64,000 nt of DNA from Acanthopleuribacter pedis (lineage in GTDB: Bacteria > Acidobacteriota > Holophagae > Acanthopleuribacterales > Acanthopleuribacteraceae), in assembly GCF_017377855.1 (NCBI RefSeq), contig NZ_JAFREP010000022.1, forward strand, positions 62,001 through 126,000. The letters are read 5' to 3'. Of this stretch, positions 1 through 9,268 are shown piece by piece. Made by a program: the position numbers and the translations under genes. Position 1 is the stretch's first letter; every line of letters begins with the position of its first letter. The notes beneath the pieces are model-generated. The model had not been told where the DNA came from. It saw nothing but the letters and a program-made list of their open reading frames with translations, and did not search any database.

Positions 1-18
1 CCTGAAGGATTCCGGCCG

Positions 19-1443
19 TCAGGATAAATTGATTTGGTAACCCATACTGTGCCGCTTGGGACTTTTTTGCAGGACGAATTGGAAACCGTGCGCGTCGGCA
101 AGGTTTGCGAAAAGCAGTCGGGCATGGCGCGTGAGATAAGGAAAAAGCAAACCGCCGGCCTCGATGACCAGCGTTTCACCCGCGTAACCGGCGCCGTCGC
201 GCATGAGTTCTTGTTGCAGGCGGAGGGCGACCACCTCGGCAGTCGGAATGCGCCCGCTGCCACCGCATTGGGGGCAGGTTTGTTTGTGGCGACGCTCGAA
301 ATCGTCACCGCGCCGTTGGCGCGTCATCACCAGAACCCCAAAGCGGTTGATCGGCTCCAGGTCGAGGTCGGCACGGTCCGCCTTCGCCGCGTCACGTACA
401 GCCTGTTGCAAGGTACGCCGCTCGTCGGGACGGTCGTGGTTGAGAAAATCGATGGCGATCAAACCCGCCAGGTTGCGCAGGCGAATCTGCTCGAATGCCT
501 CGGTGACCGCCTCGAGGTTGGTGGTCAAATGGGCCGATTGACCTTTCTTTCCTTTGCGCTGCTTGCCGGTATTAACATCAATCGTCACCATCGCTTCGCT
601 TTGATGGAACAAAAGCGAGCCGCCGGATTTGAGCCAAACGTGGTTCGCGAGCATGCGTTCGAGGGCCGAGGTAATTTTGTAGGTATCGAACAGGGGCAAG
701 GGACCGTGATGGCGTTGCAGCCGCGGCGAAAGCCAAGGCGCAAGGACCTTGTAAGCGGCACGCGCGTCGGCCATAAAGTGGTCGTCATCACAGTGAACCG
801 CGTGCAACTGGTGGGGCGCTTCCGCGAATAAAAGGTCGTCGAGGAAAAAAGTGTCCTCAAGCAGGCGGTTGGCACCCTCAAGCGGCATGCGAAGCAAGGC
901 TTCCGCCCGTTTTTGCAGCACCTCGGCCTCGTGACGAAGGCCGGCGGGATCGGCATGCGAAGCCGCGCTGCGCACACGCCACCCGTAGGAAGAGAACGGT
1001 GCCTCACCGAGCAGCTTTTTAAGTGCGCCGCGGTCACCTTCAAAATGGCCGCTAAAACGCACCTTGCCCGCCCCTTCCTCCAAGCCCAGATAAAAACCGC
1101 CGAGTTTGAGGATGCCACTCCCCCGCGGGCTTTTATCGTCGACGGGTAGCTTGGTGATTTGCAAGCGCATGATTTGGCCCTGTTTGACAAGGTCCTTCAA
1201 CGTGGCCTGCCGTTGTCCCGCGTCGGGAATTTGGCGACGGTTCACAAACACGGGATCCTCGCGGCCGACATCAACGAAACAGGCGTCAATCGAGGGCAAC
1301 ACCTGGGTCACCCGCCCCACATAGACCTGGCCGAGCCGCCAAACGGCGTTGGGGTCGAGGAGGCGGTAGGCAACGAGCCGCCCCGCCTCGGTGACGGCTA
1401 CCCGGGTCGCGGCCGGCAACACATTCACCAGCAGGGAACGCAT
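19..1443 (-). CDS. rng: Ribonuclease G (RNase E/G family)
   Basis: Endoribonuclease that cleaves single-stranded AU-rich RNA and matures rRNA 5' ends; cytoplasmic. The 474-residue product has the N-terminal S1/RNase H-like region, then the catalytic aspartates D289 (TIDVNTG) and D332 (AIDFLNHD), 43 residues apart as in Escherichia coli RNase E (D303/D346). The zinc-link CPQC follows at C390/C393, again at the expected offset. There is no long scaffold tail, so RNase G fits better than RNase E. The ATG at 1443 is chosen over one 16 codons upstream because it begins 11 bases after the stop of the EVE gene and the product then starts with the usual MRSLLVNV-type sequence. It is probably co-transcribed with the EVE gene. 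Confidence 0.93.
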   Translation of the reverse strand: MRSLLVNVLPAATRVAVTEAGRLVAYRLLDPNAVWRLGQVYVGRVTQVLPSIDACFVDVGREDPVFVNRRQIPDAGQRQATLKDLVKQGQIMRLQITKLPVDDKSPRGSGILKLGGFYLGLEEGAGKVRFSGHFEGDRGALKKLLGEAPFSSYGWRVRSAASHADPAGLRHEAEVLQKRAEALLRMPLEGANRLLEDTFFLDDLLFAEAPHQLHAVHCDDDHFMADARAAYKVLAPWLSPRLQRHHGPLPLFDTYKITSALERMLANHVWLKSGGSLLFHQSEAMVTIDVNTGKQRKGKKGQSAHLTTNLEAVTEAFEQIRLRNLAGLIAIDFLNHDRPDERRTLQQAVRDAAKADRADLDLEPINRFGVLVMTRQRRGDDFERRHKQTCPQCGGSGRIPTAEVVALRLQQELMRDGAGYAGETLVIEAGGLLFPYLTRHARLLFANLADAHGFQFVLQKSPKRHSMGYQINLS

Positions 1444-1454
1444 GGGGGCGTCAC

Positions 1455-1916
1455 TCACGCCAGACCGGCCAGCTGTTGGATCACGGCCCATTCTTCGGCA
1501 CGTACCGGCTGAACCGAAAGCCGGCTCCCCTTCTGGGTCAGCACCATGTTCTCCAGGCCGGGTGTCTTTTTAAGGGCCGCGAGTTCGAGCACTTGGTCGT
1601 AGGTACGGCGATACTGGACATCTACCACAAACCAGCGGGGATTTTCGGGTTTGGCCTTGGCGTCGTAGTACTTTTCCTCTGGATTGAACTGGGTCGGGTC
1701 GGGATAAGGTTCGGATACAATTTCGGCCTCGCCGACGATGCCGATCGGCTGCACACGGCTGTGGTAAATCAAAACCTTGTCACCGGGTTTCATTTCATCG
1801 CGCATGAAGTTGCGTGCTTGGTAATTGCGAACCCCGTCCCAGGGTTCTTTTTCGACCGCCTTCAGGTCATCCAAAGAAAACACATTGGGTTCTGTTTTTA
1901 GTAACCAATAAGCCAT
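1455..1916 (-). CDS. EVE-domain protein (thymocyte nuclear protein 1-like)
   Basis: Small (153 aa) single-domain protein of the EVE family, a PUA-related fold thought to bind modified bases in nucleic acid. The sequence shows the family pattern throughout: a start with YWLLKTEP, then WDGVRNYQARNFMR, GDKVLIYHS, GIVGEAEIV, YPDPTQF, YYDAK and PRWFVVDVQY. The ATG at 1916 is chosen because it has a GAGGA ribosome site just upstream and matches the family N-terminus; a longer in-frame reading adds 27 residues unlike the family. It ends 11 bases before the RNase G start, which suggests an RNA-related operon. The exact ligand is unknown. Confidence 0.9.
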   Translation of the reverse strand: MAYWLLKTEPNVFSLDDLKAVEKEPWDGVRNYQARNFMRDEMKPGDKVLIYHSRVQPIGIVGEAEIVSEPYPDPTQFNPEEKYYDAKAKPENPRWFVVDVQYRRTYDQVLELAALKKTPGLENMVLTQKGSRLSVQPVRAEEWAVIQQLAGLA

Positions 1917-2174
1917 GCCGTCCTCGCCGTGGTGAAAATGGGTTGCGGCCCGCGCCTGCAACGCGGTGAAACCTAACACACTCCCCATCAATCCCAAAAC
2001 GATTTAGCATCTCGGCAGAGGAAGGAGGCCGCGGGCAAGCCCCCTTCGCCCCATGATCCTTGGCATTGGGGATCACCCCATCATGGACACCCATGGTTTG
2101 CCATTCAACCAAATCAGGGTGCACCGTTGACAAAAGAGTCGCCTCATGGGCGTCATACCCGGCCGGCGCTTAGA

Positions 2175-2987
2175 TTAGTTCCTCGGCTTTTTGCCTCGGA
2201 GGGTGGCGCGTTTGGCTGGATCGTAGCGCTCCGAAAGCAACTGCACCATGATGCGACGGGTGTATACCGGCAAGCCGGGATCCTGCATCAGCTGACGTAA
2301 GTCGTGTTCGGTGAGGCCTCGCGCCAGGCCGAGCACCGCAGCGCGAGGCGTGCGCGCGTTGCGGAGCAGCGCGCGTTTCACTTCCTTGAACTGGTTCCAA
2401 CGGGCGTGGGCGGCCACAACGCCGAGAATGCGCGGGGTGATGCCGCTGTAACTGGCGAGGAAAAGCGCGTCCTCGTAGGTGAAGTATTGGTTTTGCAGCA
2501 GCGCGCGCATGACCTGCGGCTCCTCCGCCATCCGCAGCAACCGCACCAGCGCGCGTGGCGCCTGCCTTGCTAAGGCCACTTTTTGGCCCAGCTCCATCCG
2601 CGGCAAAATCTCGTTCATGTGTTTTTCGATGCGCAGCTTCACCCCGCCCGCGAGGTGGGGCATGCGAAGAATTTTCACAAGATCGCCCCATCGCAAGCGC
2701 GGCACCAGGTTCATCGCCATGCCCTGCGGCGTGGCGCGATTGGCGACCATGGCCCGAGCGACTTGGTAATTACCGCGCAATTCGCGGTTCTTGTAAATGT
2801 CGGCAACGGCCTCGCCCGGCAAGGCGCGGTGTCGTTCCAGAAAATAAATCACCCATTTGGGGGTAAACGCGGGATGACAGCGCAGCATGTCCCACTCGGG
2901 GCGATCATGCTCCAGTAAATACTTGAGCACGCGTTCTTCACCCCAAGAGAATAACTCTTGTGCAGCAAGCGATTTTGGTTCTTCCAT
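2175..2987 (-). CDS. Hypothetical helical-repeat protein (HEAT/LRV-like)
   Basis: 270-residue protein with no recognised catalytic motif. It is almost wholly helical and looks repetitive: segments of about 35-45 residues resemble each other in pattern (for example LLEHDRPEWDMLRCHP, MVANRATPQGMAMNLVPRLR, LLRNARTPRAAVLGLARGL), with a short helix, a turn containing a conserved Pro or Arg, and a longer helix. This is typical of LRV or HEAT-like solenoids that act as protein-binding scaffolds. It lies 7 bases downstream of the DUF4388-TM gene and is probably translated from the same message. No signal peptide or membrane segment is seen. The function is unknown; a partner role for the adjacent membrane proteins is inference. 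Confidence 0.75.
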   Translation of the reverse strand: MEEPKSLAAQELFSWGEERVLKYLLEHDRPEWDMLRCHPAFTPKWVIYFLERHRALPGEAVADIYKNRELRGNYQVARAMVANRATPQGMAMNLVPRLRWGDLVKILRMPHLAGGVKLRIEKHMNEILPRMELGQKVALARQAPRALVRLLRMAEEPQVMRALLQNQYFTYEDALFLASYSGITPRILGVVAAHARWNQFKEVKRALLRNARTPRAAVLGLARGLTEHDLRQLMQDPGLPVYTRRIMVQLLSERYDPAKRATLRGKKPRN

Positions 2988-2994
2988 GGTCGAT

Positions 2995-4281
2995 TCAGTC
3001 GATGCGTTCTCCCAGATTCGATGAAAACGCTTTTGAAAACATACGCTCTAACGTCAGCGAATCCAAGTTACGGCCGTTTTCATCCTTGCCGTAAATCTTA
3101 TACCGATTCTCGCTAACATAAACGTCGTAGTCAAAAGGACGACCGAAAGGGTCGACTAAATCACTTTCCACCAAAAAGTTCTGCTGCACCAGTTGGTTTA
3201 AGTTGGTGGGCAACTCGCGGCGCATCAGGTAATAAAGCGCCACCGCCTGATCGATCTTTTCAATATGGTGCCGGGACACCACCTCGAATTGGTTTTGCTG
3301 AAAACTCGCTTCAAACGGAAGCGGCAACAGGTTGTTCAAGGGATTCCAGCTTAAGAAAAAGCTGAAGCTTGCCAAAACAGCCAAAAAGGAGATGGGGATC
3401 CAGATGGGAATCTGGCGCTCCTCCTCGATGTATTTGTAATCGCCCTCGGCGGACTCACTGGTGACACGCTGGACAAACCCGTAACCCATCAAATCGTAGA
3501 GGCAACGACAGGTCTCAAATTCGTTGAGACCACTGCGGTCGATGACATCCTGAACCACGGTCGGTCCTTCTACCAACTTGAGCACCAACTCTTGCATGTG
3601 GTCGAGTTGCGTGGCTTCAATTTCACCGTGTTCGGTGTCACCACCGTCCGACATAACCCCTTCCAACAAGGAGTCAAAACTCTCGTTTAGACCCGAATCC
3701 AAGGAGAAATTGTTTTCAATTTGCAGTTTCACCTTGCGTCCACGCGGGGTACGCTCCACCAATATGTCAAAATCGGGAATCACGCGCTCGATCATCGGCC
3801 ACTCATCGAGCATGCGCACGCCTTCCATCAAAATGGATTCGGAGCTAATCGGCGTGAAATTCTCCTGATCGTAATCAACGTAACGTTCGGGCCGGAAATG
3901 GTATTCGCCGTCGGTCCAGCGGAAGAGTCGGTAGATAATTTGGGTGACCTGGGTCTGCAGGGAATCGCGCAAATCCTCGGGTTTGATAAAACTCTTGGAA
4001 ATCAGCACCTGCCCCAAGCGCTGCAGGGTCTTGGCCTGAATCGAAAGCGCTTGTTCCAACTCACCTTGAGAGATGCGGTTGGATTTGACAAGAACCCGGC
4101 CAAGCCGGTTTTCCAGCTTTTGACTGTTGGTGTCGGCACCCACGACCAACCCGTTCATGAACAAAATGCGGGCTTCTTCTTTATCGTTACGCAGGGTCAA
4201 GACCCCGGTTTTTTTCTGTAGGCCGATGAGCTGAAAAATATCGGCTAGGCCAAAATCGCTGAGTGTTCCCTCGAGCGCCAT
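2995..4281 (-). CDS. DUF4388-domain membrane protein
   Basis: 428 residues. The N-terminus (MALEGTLSDFGLADIFQLI, then TGVLTLRNDKEEARILFMNGLVVGA) is a DUF4388 (PatA-type) domain, common in signalling proteins of deltaproteobacteria, cyanobacteria and Acidobacteriota. A GspE-N-like helical stretch follows (GRVLVKSNRISQGELEQAL, then a second similar unit). A single membrane segment lies near residues 285-305 (IWIPISFLAVLASFSFFLSW). The C-terminal 110 residues resemble the small globular domain of pseudopilin-like proteins (ALYYLMRRELPTNLNQLV, VDPFGRPFDYDV). Its ATG directly abuts the stop codon of the upstream TPR-membrane gene, so the two are almost certainly co-translated. Function unknown; the architecture suggests a signalling or assembly platform. 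Confidence 0.82.
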   Translation of the reverse strand: MALEGTLSDFGLADIFQLIGLQKKTGVLTLRNDKEEARILFMNGLVVGADTNSQKLENRLGRVLVKSNRISQGELEQALSIQAKTLQRLGQVLISKSFIKPEDLRDSLQTQVTQIIYRLFRWTDGEYHFRPERYVDYDQENFTPISSESILMEGVRMLDEWPMIERVIPDFDILVERTPRGRKVKLQIENNFSLDSGLNESFDSLLEGVMSDGGDTEHGEIEATQLDHMQELVLKLVEGPTVVQDVIDRSGLNEFETCRCLYDLMGYGFVQRVTSESAEGDYKYIEEERQIPIWIPISFLAVLASFSFFLSWNPLNNLLPLPFEASFQQNQFEVVSRHHIEKIDQAVALYYLMRRELPTNLNQLVQQNFLVESDLVDPFGRPFDYDVYVSENRYKIYGKDENGRNLDSLTLERMFSKAFSSNLGERID

Positions 4282-6162
4282 TTAGTCCTCCTGCCAAATG
4301 GGTCGAAGACCGAAGATCAACCAAAAAACCGCCGCCAAAATGGCGAACACAAAACTCAGCACAATCGGCCCCTCCAGATAAATCATGAAGGGGTGAGCGA
4401 GGCGGGACATCGGCAAAACCGCCATCACCACCAGGAACGTCCAAGCCGACACAATTAATGCGCCACTCCATGGGCTGCCGTGCAGAATGTTTTTGGAACC
4501 CGGAAGGAAGATTTGCAACACGGTTGAAATAAGGCGACGGCGCTTGGTAAACGCCTTTACTTCTTCGTGTTTGCGAATCTTGGCATCACTGGGCAGATCT
4601 TCTTTCTTGATGTACAAACTCACACACTGGCTACACCATTCGCTGTTGGGTGAATCGCTTTGGTAATAGACCATGCCGCACTTTTCGCAGGTTTTGGCAA
4701 TGAGGCGGAAGTTGCGCAAGCGGGTGTGTAACCACGACAACACCAGGAGCAACAACGCGGAAACCAGGGGGACCACCACCATGGGTCGCAGCCATAAAGC
4801 CCCGGCCGCGGGACGATCAAAACCAAAAACGGCCTGAACCAGACGACGGCCGGTTAAGCCACCGGCGTCAATGACCGACTCGTTGCCGGCGCGCAAGGAT
4901 TCACTAATATCGCTGATTCCCTGGTCCAAGTCGCGCGCTTGGTTGCGATGTTTGGCCGCTTCCTGCGGGTTGCCGGTGCGAATGTAAACCAAACTCAGAT
5001 TGTGGTGGGCCAGGGCCATCTTTGCGTTTTTGTCGAGCACACTTTTGTATTGGTCGACAGCCTGCTGAAACTCCTTCATCAATACGTGCAGATTACCCAT
5101 ATTGATGCGCGCGGTCACCCACAACGGTGAGGACTCTGGAATCTTTTCATAGGTCTCAAGCGCGACCACGAATTCGCCGCGAATTTTGTACATACGGGCC
5201 AAGGTAAACAGGGTTTGATCTCGAAGCGATCCCTCGCGGGACGATTTGGCCTCGAGGGTATTGATATCGGCATCGGTGGCGCCGCGGTAAAACTGATTCA
5301 AATGCAAACGCAACAAGGGATCGACCCGCGCCTCAAAGATATTGGCCTGGAAAAAAGCGCAAAGGGCCACCAACACCCAACACAGCAGCGACAGGGATCC
5401 CACGATTTTTTCACGCTGATCCAAAAAGGGAAAAAACAAAACCAAGTACAGGCCCATCGCCAAAAAGAAGTTCAAGCCAAGCAGAAGCGGAAGGCAGAAG
5501 AAAGAATAGCCCACGATCCGGCCCAGCATGGGTTTCATACCGCGATGTTCCATGGCACCCTGGGTGGTAAACACAAAAGGACGTACGTATTTGAGCAGCA
5601 GGATAAACACAAAGGCGCTGAACGCAACGGCAAAAACCACGTACAAATTGGTAAACAGCCATCCAAGGACTTCCAGGAAGAAGTAGGCGTTTTGGGGATC
5701 GAGCCCCTTGAGCGCGCCTTTCTTGTTGAGTTCCACGAACAAACCGGTATTGTTCTCTTTTTCCTTGATTTTGGCCAAACCGCCGTAAGCGGGCCACAGG
5801 TAAGGATTAAGCTTCAGGGCATTTAAAAATTCACGCCGTGCCTCGGCGGTCCGCCCTTGCTCCAAATCATCCAAACCGGCAAGCAAGAACAAATAACCGG
5901 CACTTTCAAAAATTTCACTCGAAGCGCTTACCTGCATTTCACGAAACGTTTGGAACACCCGTTCGCGCTCAGCGTCGTTGCCGTCGGCTTTGGCGCGCTG
6001 GTAATTTTCCCACACCCCGGCCAAAACAGCCATCTGCTCGCCCTCGGTCGTGGGTGGCGGATCTTGCGCCCAGCCCATGGGCACGATCAACAGCACAAGA
6101 AGTCCCATCAAACGGAATATGCAAGGTCGCGCTGTATGAACGCCGTTGAGACCCATAAACAC
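4282..6162 (-). CDS. Membrane protein with TPR repeats and a zinc ribbon
   Basis: 626 residues. An N-terminal signal sequence (LMGLLVLLIVPMGWA) is followed by a helical and TPR-like region (about 85-140), three membrane segments between about 165 and 270, a second TPR region (about 310-415; pairs such as EGSLRDQTLFTLARMYKIRGE and MALAHHNLSLVYIRTGNPQE), another membrane segment near 470, a zinc-ribbon-like CEKC...CSQC pair near 495-515, and two further membrane segments at the C-terminus. The family is not recognised. A GTG at 6162 has the better spacing to its GAGGAAG ribosome site; an ATG two codons later is the alternative. It abuts the DUF4388-TM gene, so the two products probably form one membrane complex. 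Confidence 0.78.
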   Translation of the reverse strand: MFMGLNGVHTARPCIFRLMGLLVLLIVPMGWAQDPPPTTEGEQMAVLAGVWENYQRAKADGNDAERERVFQTFREMQVSASSEIFESAGYLFLLAGLDDLEQGRTAEARREFLNALKLNPYLWPAYGGLAKIKEKENNTGLFVELNKKGALKGLDPQNAYFFLEVLGWLFTNLYVVFAVAFSAFVFILLLKYVRPFVFTTQGAMEHRGMKPMLGRIVGYSFFCLPLLLGLNFFLAMGLYLVLFFPFLDQREKIVGSLSLLCWVLVALCAFFQANIFEARVDPLLRLHLNQFYRGATDADINTLEAKSSREGSLRDQTLFTLARMYKIRGEFVVALETYEKIPESSPLWVTARINMGNLHVLMKEFQQAVDQYKSVLDKNAKMALAHHNLSLVYIRTGNPQEAAKHRNQARDLDQGISDISESLRAGNESVIDAGGLTGRRLVQAVFGFDRPAAGALWLRPMVVVPLVSALLLLVLSWLHTRLRNFRLIAKTCEKCGMVYYQSDSPNSEWCSQCVSLYIKKEDLPSDAKIRKHEEVKAFTKRRRLISTVLQIFLPGSKNILHGSPWSGALIVSAWTFLVVMAVLPMSRLAHPFMIYLEGPIVLSFVFAILAAVFWLIFGLRPIWQED

Positions 6163-6311
6163 AATCTTCCTCGGATTTTGCGTTTCGAAACTATTGGCAT
6201 ACTAGCACAGCATGATACAGGAAGAAAGCGCTTGAAAGGGCGGAGCAAGTGAAGTTAGGTCGGGGCGGCAAGCAGCCCTCAACCACCACCTAAAGTTTCC
6301 ATTTATTTGAT

Positions 6312-7280
6312 TTAGCCGGAGCGCTGAAAATCCTTGATGATTTGATCAACATTCACCATGCCGGTGTCTGAACCCAGCGCGTCGCGCTCAAGGATACGAT
6401 CCTGGGTCGCGCGGTGTTCCTCGGTCAGGACCAGCTCGCTCTCGGTATCCACGCTCAAATTAAAGATTTCAAGCAAACGGAACAAGCCGGCCTGCATTTC
6501 TTTGAGCAATCCAATCACCTTGCTGACTTTTTGGCGGGTAATATCTTGGAACTGCAGCAGGTTCATAATGTCAAAAGAGTAGTTCATCAGATTTTCAGCC
6601 TGAATCCCGGCCTCTTCAATCGCCGAATTCACTTCCTCCGACTTGGTTACCTGGCGACGCGCCTGCTCACTCATGAGCGCCACGAACTCCATGGCTTCTT
6701 GCAAAATCGCCTCGCGGTCGTCGCCCCCCTCCAGGGACTCGAGAAAACGATCCACACCGGCACGGAACTCTAGGTCCATCTCCAGCCGTTCGGAGGCGAG
6801 ATGCTTGACCGCTTGCAAACCGTTCGACTGCTGTTCGGAACCCTCGATCATTTCGTCGAGCTTTTCGAGAACCTGCTGGGTCGCCGATTCTGTTTCCTTG
6901 GTTATTTGGTCAAGGTGTTCCGCCAACTCCGGCATTTTCCCGGTTTCCTGATGGACGGTTTTGTCCAACTGTTGGAGATTGTCCAAGGTTTTGTTGATGG
7001 CGTGAACCAGACGGCCGACCTCGCCCTTGGCCTCCAGGTCCACATGACTGCTCATTTGCCCACTGAGCATTTGCTCCGCGACAACGGCGACCTGCTTCAA
7101 ATTATCGAGCTGCTTGATATCTTCTTGAAGCTGCTCAAGCGAACCAAGAATGCCTTTAAAAGTATCGCCCACCTGCTCGGTAAAGTTTTCAATCTTGCTT
7201 AGCAGGGCACGCGGATCCGGGTGCTTCAGGGACTCGGCCTCGGCGGGCTTTGCATCCCGGGGCGCTTCATTCTGCTCCAT
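6312..7280 (-). CDS. CheZ-like CheY phosphatase family protein
   Basis: 322-residue, almost entirely helical soluble protein. The segment around residues 240-252 (MNLLQFQDITRQKV) matches the CheZ active-site helix, in which the aspartate and the glutamine four residues later (here D246 and Q250; E. coli D143 and Q147) act on phospho-CheY. The C-terminus (VNVDQIIKDFQ) resembles the CheZ tail that docks CheY. Residues 30-160 are a coiled-coil-like region longer than in E. coli CheZ (214 aa) and include a HAMP-like stretch. The ATG at 7280 is preceded by GGAGG at good spacing, whereas an ATG five codons upstream has its ribosome site too close. Two chemoreceptors lie elsewhere in the window but no cheA or cheY. 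Its target response regulator is unknown. Confidence 0.72.
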   Translation of the reverse strand: MEQNEAPRDAKPAEAESLKHPDPRALLSKIENFTEQVGDTFKGILGSLEQLQEDIKQLDNLKQVAVVAEQMLSGQMSSHVDLEAKGEVGRLVHAINKTLDNLQQLDKTVHQETGKMPELAEHLDQITKETESATQQVLEKLDEMIEGSEQQSNGLQAVKHLASERLEMDLEFRAGVDRFLESLEGGDDREAILQEAMEFVALMSEQARRQVTKSEEVNSAIEEAGIQAENLMNYSFDIMNLLQFQDITRQKVSKVIGLLKEMQAGLFRLLEIFNLSVDTESELVLTEEHRATQDRILERDALGSDTGMVNVDQIIKDFQRSG

Positions 7281-7379
7281 CGTATCCTCCGGCATTCCTT
7301 GATCAGCCTATCGAACAAAAAACAAATTTCTTGAAGCGTGAAACCCGTCCCATGGCGATATGCTGTCACATCGGTCCCG

Positions 7380-8207
7380 TTAACTGGGATACAGGATGGG
7401 TTTAACCAGAACTTTTTCGCCGTCCTCAACCTCAAACTGCGCCATGATCGGCTTAGGCACAAGCATCACGTCGTCGGAACCGCCGCTGGGCTTGGGCGAA
7501 AGCGGAACTTCGCCGAACACCATATTTTTGGTACGAATTTCCACATATTTGGCATCGGCGTAAATGACGGATTCCTTAATCCAATCCTCGCGAAGCGCGG
7601 CGGTAACCTGAACATCCGTTTTGCTACCAAAAAGTTTGCGAAGCGGGCTAACCTGTAGCAACTTGTAGACCTCGACCCGCTTGACAACGGCTTTTTTTTC
7701 CAATTCATAGATGACGTGAACGACTTCAAAATCGGATGCACCCGACCGCGAAATCACGTCCTTGAGGTCGGTTTGACCGTCCAACATACTGAGTAATTTA
7801 ATTTCGAATTCAGAGAAACTCTTGCGCTGGGCGGGAATCCGCACATCGACCAAGGGTAAAAAAACGATATTGTCATGGCTGATACTATCGCGAATTCGTT
7901 TAATGGTGTCTTTTCGGCGAGCGGCTTCAAGCACCAAATCATGGAGTGACCGCTGGATGACGTGGGCGGCATCGTGTTCGGCAATTTCGAAATGAAAATG
8001 GCCTTCATTCTGGCTCAGCAAGAGATAGGCGGCATTGTCGCCGTCAAGGCCGGCGGCCGCGGCGTTAACCAGAGAGCCGTCGCGATAATATATAATCCCC
8101 TTGACCACATCACTTTCGATATGCAAGAGACCGGTTGAACGATTGATGTTCAAAAGCTGCGCGATATCTTGAATATCAACGCTTTGAAGGCTCCCTTCAA
8201 TCGCCAT
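7380..8207 (-). CDS. DUF4388-domain protein
   Basis: 275 residues, soluble. The N-terminal DUF4388 domain (MAIEGSLQSVDIQDIAQLL, then TGLLHIESDVVKGIIYYRDGSLVNA) is clearly related to that of the gene at 2995-4281. A helical wing follows (FSEFEIKLLSMLDGQTDLKDVISRSGASDFEVVHVIYELEKKAVV), similar to the helical region after DUF4388 in the other protein, and then a basic, charged C-terminal domain. The ATG at 8207 has an AGGAT ribosome site, and the longer reading adds 24 residues upstream of the domain. It is the first signalling gene after lpxC on the same strand. Its role is unknown; the shared domain suggests it acts with the membrane proteins downstream. Confidence 0.8.
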   Translation of the reverse strand: MAIEGSLQSVDIQDIAQLLNINRSTGLLHIESDVVKGIIYYRDGSLVNAAAAGLDGDNAAYLLLSQNEGHFHFEIAEHDAAHVIQRSLHDLVLEAARRKDTIKRIRDSISHDNIVFLPLVDVRIPAQRKSFSEFEIKLLSMLDGQTDLKDVISRSGASDFEVVHVIYELEKKAVVKRVEVYKLLQVSPLRKLFGSKTDVQVTAALREDWIKESVIYADAKYVEIRTKNMVFGEVPLSPKPSGGSDDVMLVPKPIMAQFEVEDGEKVLVKPILYPS

Positions 8208-8353
8208 GGGACATCCTAATTTAAAGATTGCCCTAAAGTAACTTAAGCCCCGTTCCTTGTCAACTGGAACCGTGGCCAACCCCTGAAATGCGGGTTGGTT
8301 GCCAAAAACCGCCTCTCTAGAAACAGCCCGCTTCCCAGGCCGCGGCGAAGGGT

Positions 8354-9268
8354 TTAGGCGGGCACGGGAACCTCAACCATCGAGGTAGCAAAAACCGGGG
8401 ATTCGGCCGCAACATCACCACGCACCATTTCGTAGCAATCTTCGTTTTCCAACAGCGCCTGCAGGAACAACGCGTGCATCTCATGGCCGGCTTTGTAACC
8501 TTGAAAATGTCCTTCCAAACGGGTTCCCGCCATGGCCAGGTCGCCAATCATGTCCAAAATCTTGTGGCTGACGAATTCGTCCTTCAAGCGCAGGCTTTCG
8601 TTCAGCATGTGATCGGAATCCAGAACGATGGCGTTATCAACGCTGCCGCCTTTAATCAAACCTTGACCACGCAGGTAATTCAAATCGCGCAAAAAACCAA
8701 AAGTACGCGCGGGCGCTACCTGGCCGCTGTAAGCGGCAGCGTTTACCACCAAAGTTTTGCGCTGACGCTGGATCAGGGGATGATCAAAACGGATCTCGTA
8801 GCTCACCCGCATGTCGGACGCGGGCGTAACCCACACTTTTTTACCGTCCTTCTCAAAAAAGAAGGGCTTGGTTACGCGCAACACTTGCGCGGCAACGGCT
8901 TGCTCACGACGCCCCGCCTCTTCCAACAACATCAAGAACGGCGTAGCGCTGCCGTCCATAATGGGCACCTCGGCACCATCCAACTCAACAATCAGATTGT
9001 CAATCGCGGAACCCATCGCCGCGGAGAGCAGGTGTTCGGTGGTTTGCACCAAAGCCCGACCGGAACGCAAGGTGGTCGCCAGCTGCAGCATGCTGAAATC
9101 AATATGCTCAATCGAGGCCTTGACATAGGCACCGTTCAAATCCGTTCGAACAAACACGATACCCGTATTCGGGGGTGCCGGTTTCAGCGTCATGGTCACC
9201 AGGTTGCCCGAGTGCAAACCCACGCCGACGGTACGAACTTCGTTTTGAATGGTCGCTTGAAAAGTCAT
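8354..9268 (-). CDS. lpxC: UDP-3-O-acyl-N-acetylglucosamine deacetylase
   Basis: Zinc amidase for the first committed step of lipid A synthesis; cytoplasmic. The product is 304 residues (E. coli 305). Zinc ligands are visible at H79 (TTEHLLSA), H235 and D239 (SHKILDMIGDL), and the general acid-base H265 lies in GHEMHALF. The HSG motif near residue 19 and the FGFLRDLNYLRGQGL segment are also typical. The ATG at 9268 is supported by a GGAGG ribosome site eight bases upstream; a longer in-frame reading adds 18 unlikely residues. It shows that the organism builds a lipopolysaccharide outer membrane. In this strain it precedes signalling genes rather than fts or other lpx genes. Confidence 0.97.
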   Translation of the reverse strand: MTFQATIQNEVRTVGVGLHSGNLVTMTLKPAPPNTGIVFVRTDLNGAYVKASIEHIDFSMLQLATTLRSGRALVQTTEHLLSAAMGSAIDNLIVELDGAEVPIMDGSATPFLMLLEEAGRREQAVAAQVLRVTKPFFFEKDGKKVWVTPASDMRVSYEIRFDHPLIQRQRKTLVVNAAAYSGQVAPARTFGFLRDLNYLRGQGLIKGGSVDNAIVLDSDHMLNESLRLKDEFVSHKILDMIGDLAMAGTRLEGHFQGYKAGHEMHALFLQALLENEDCYEMVRGDVAAESPVFATSMVEVPVPA

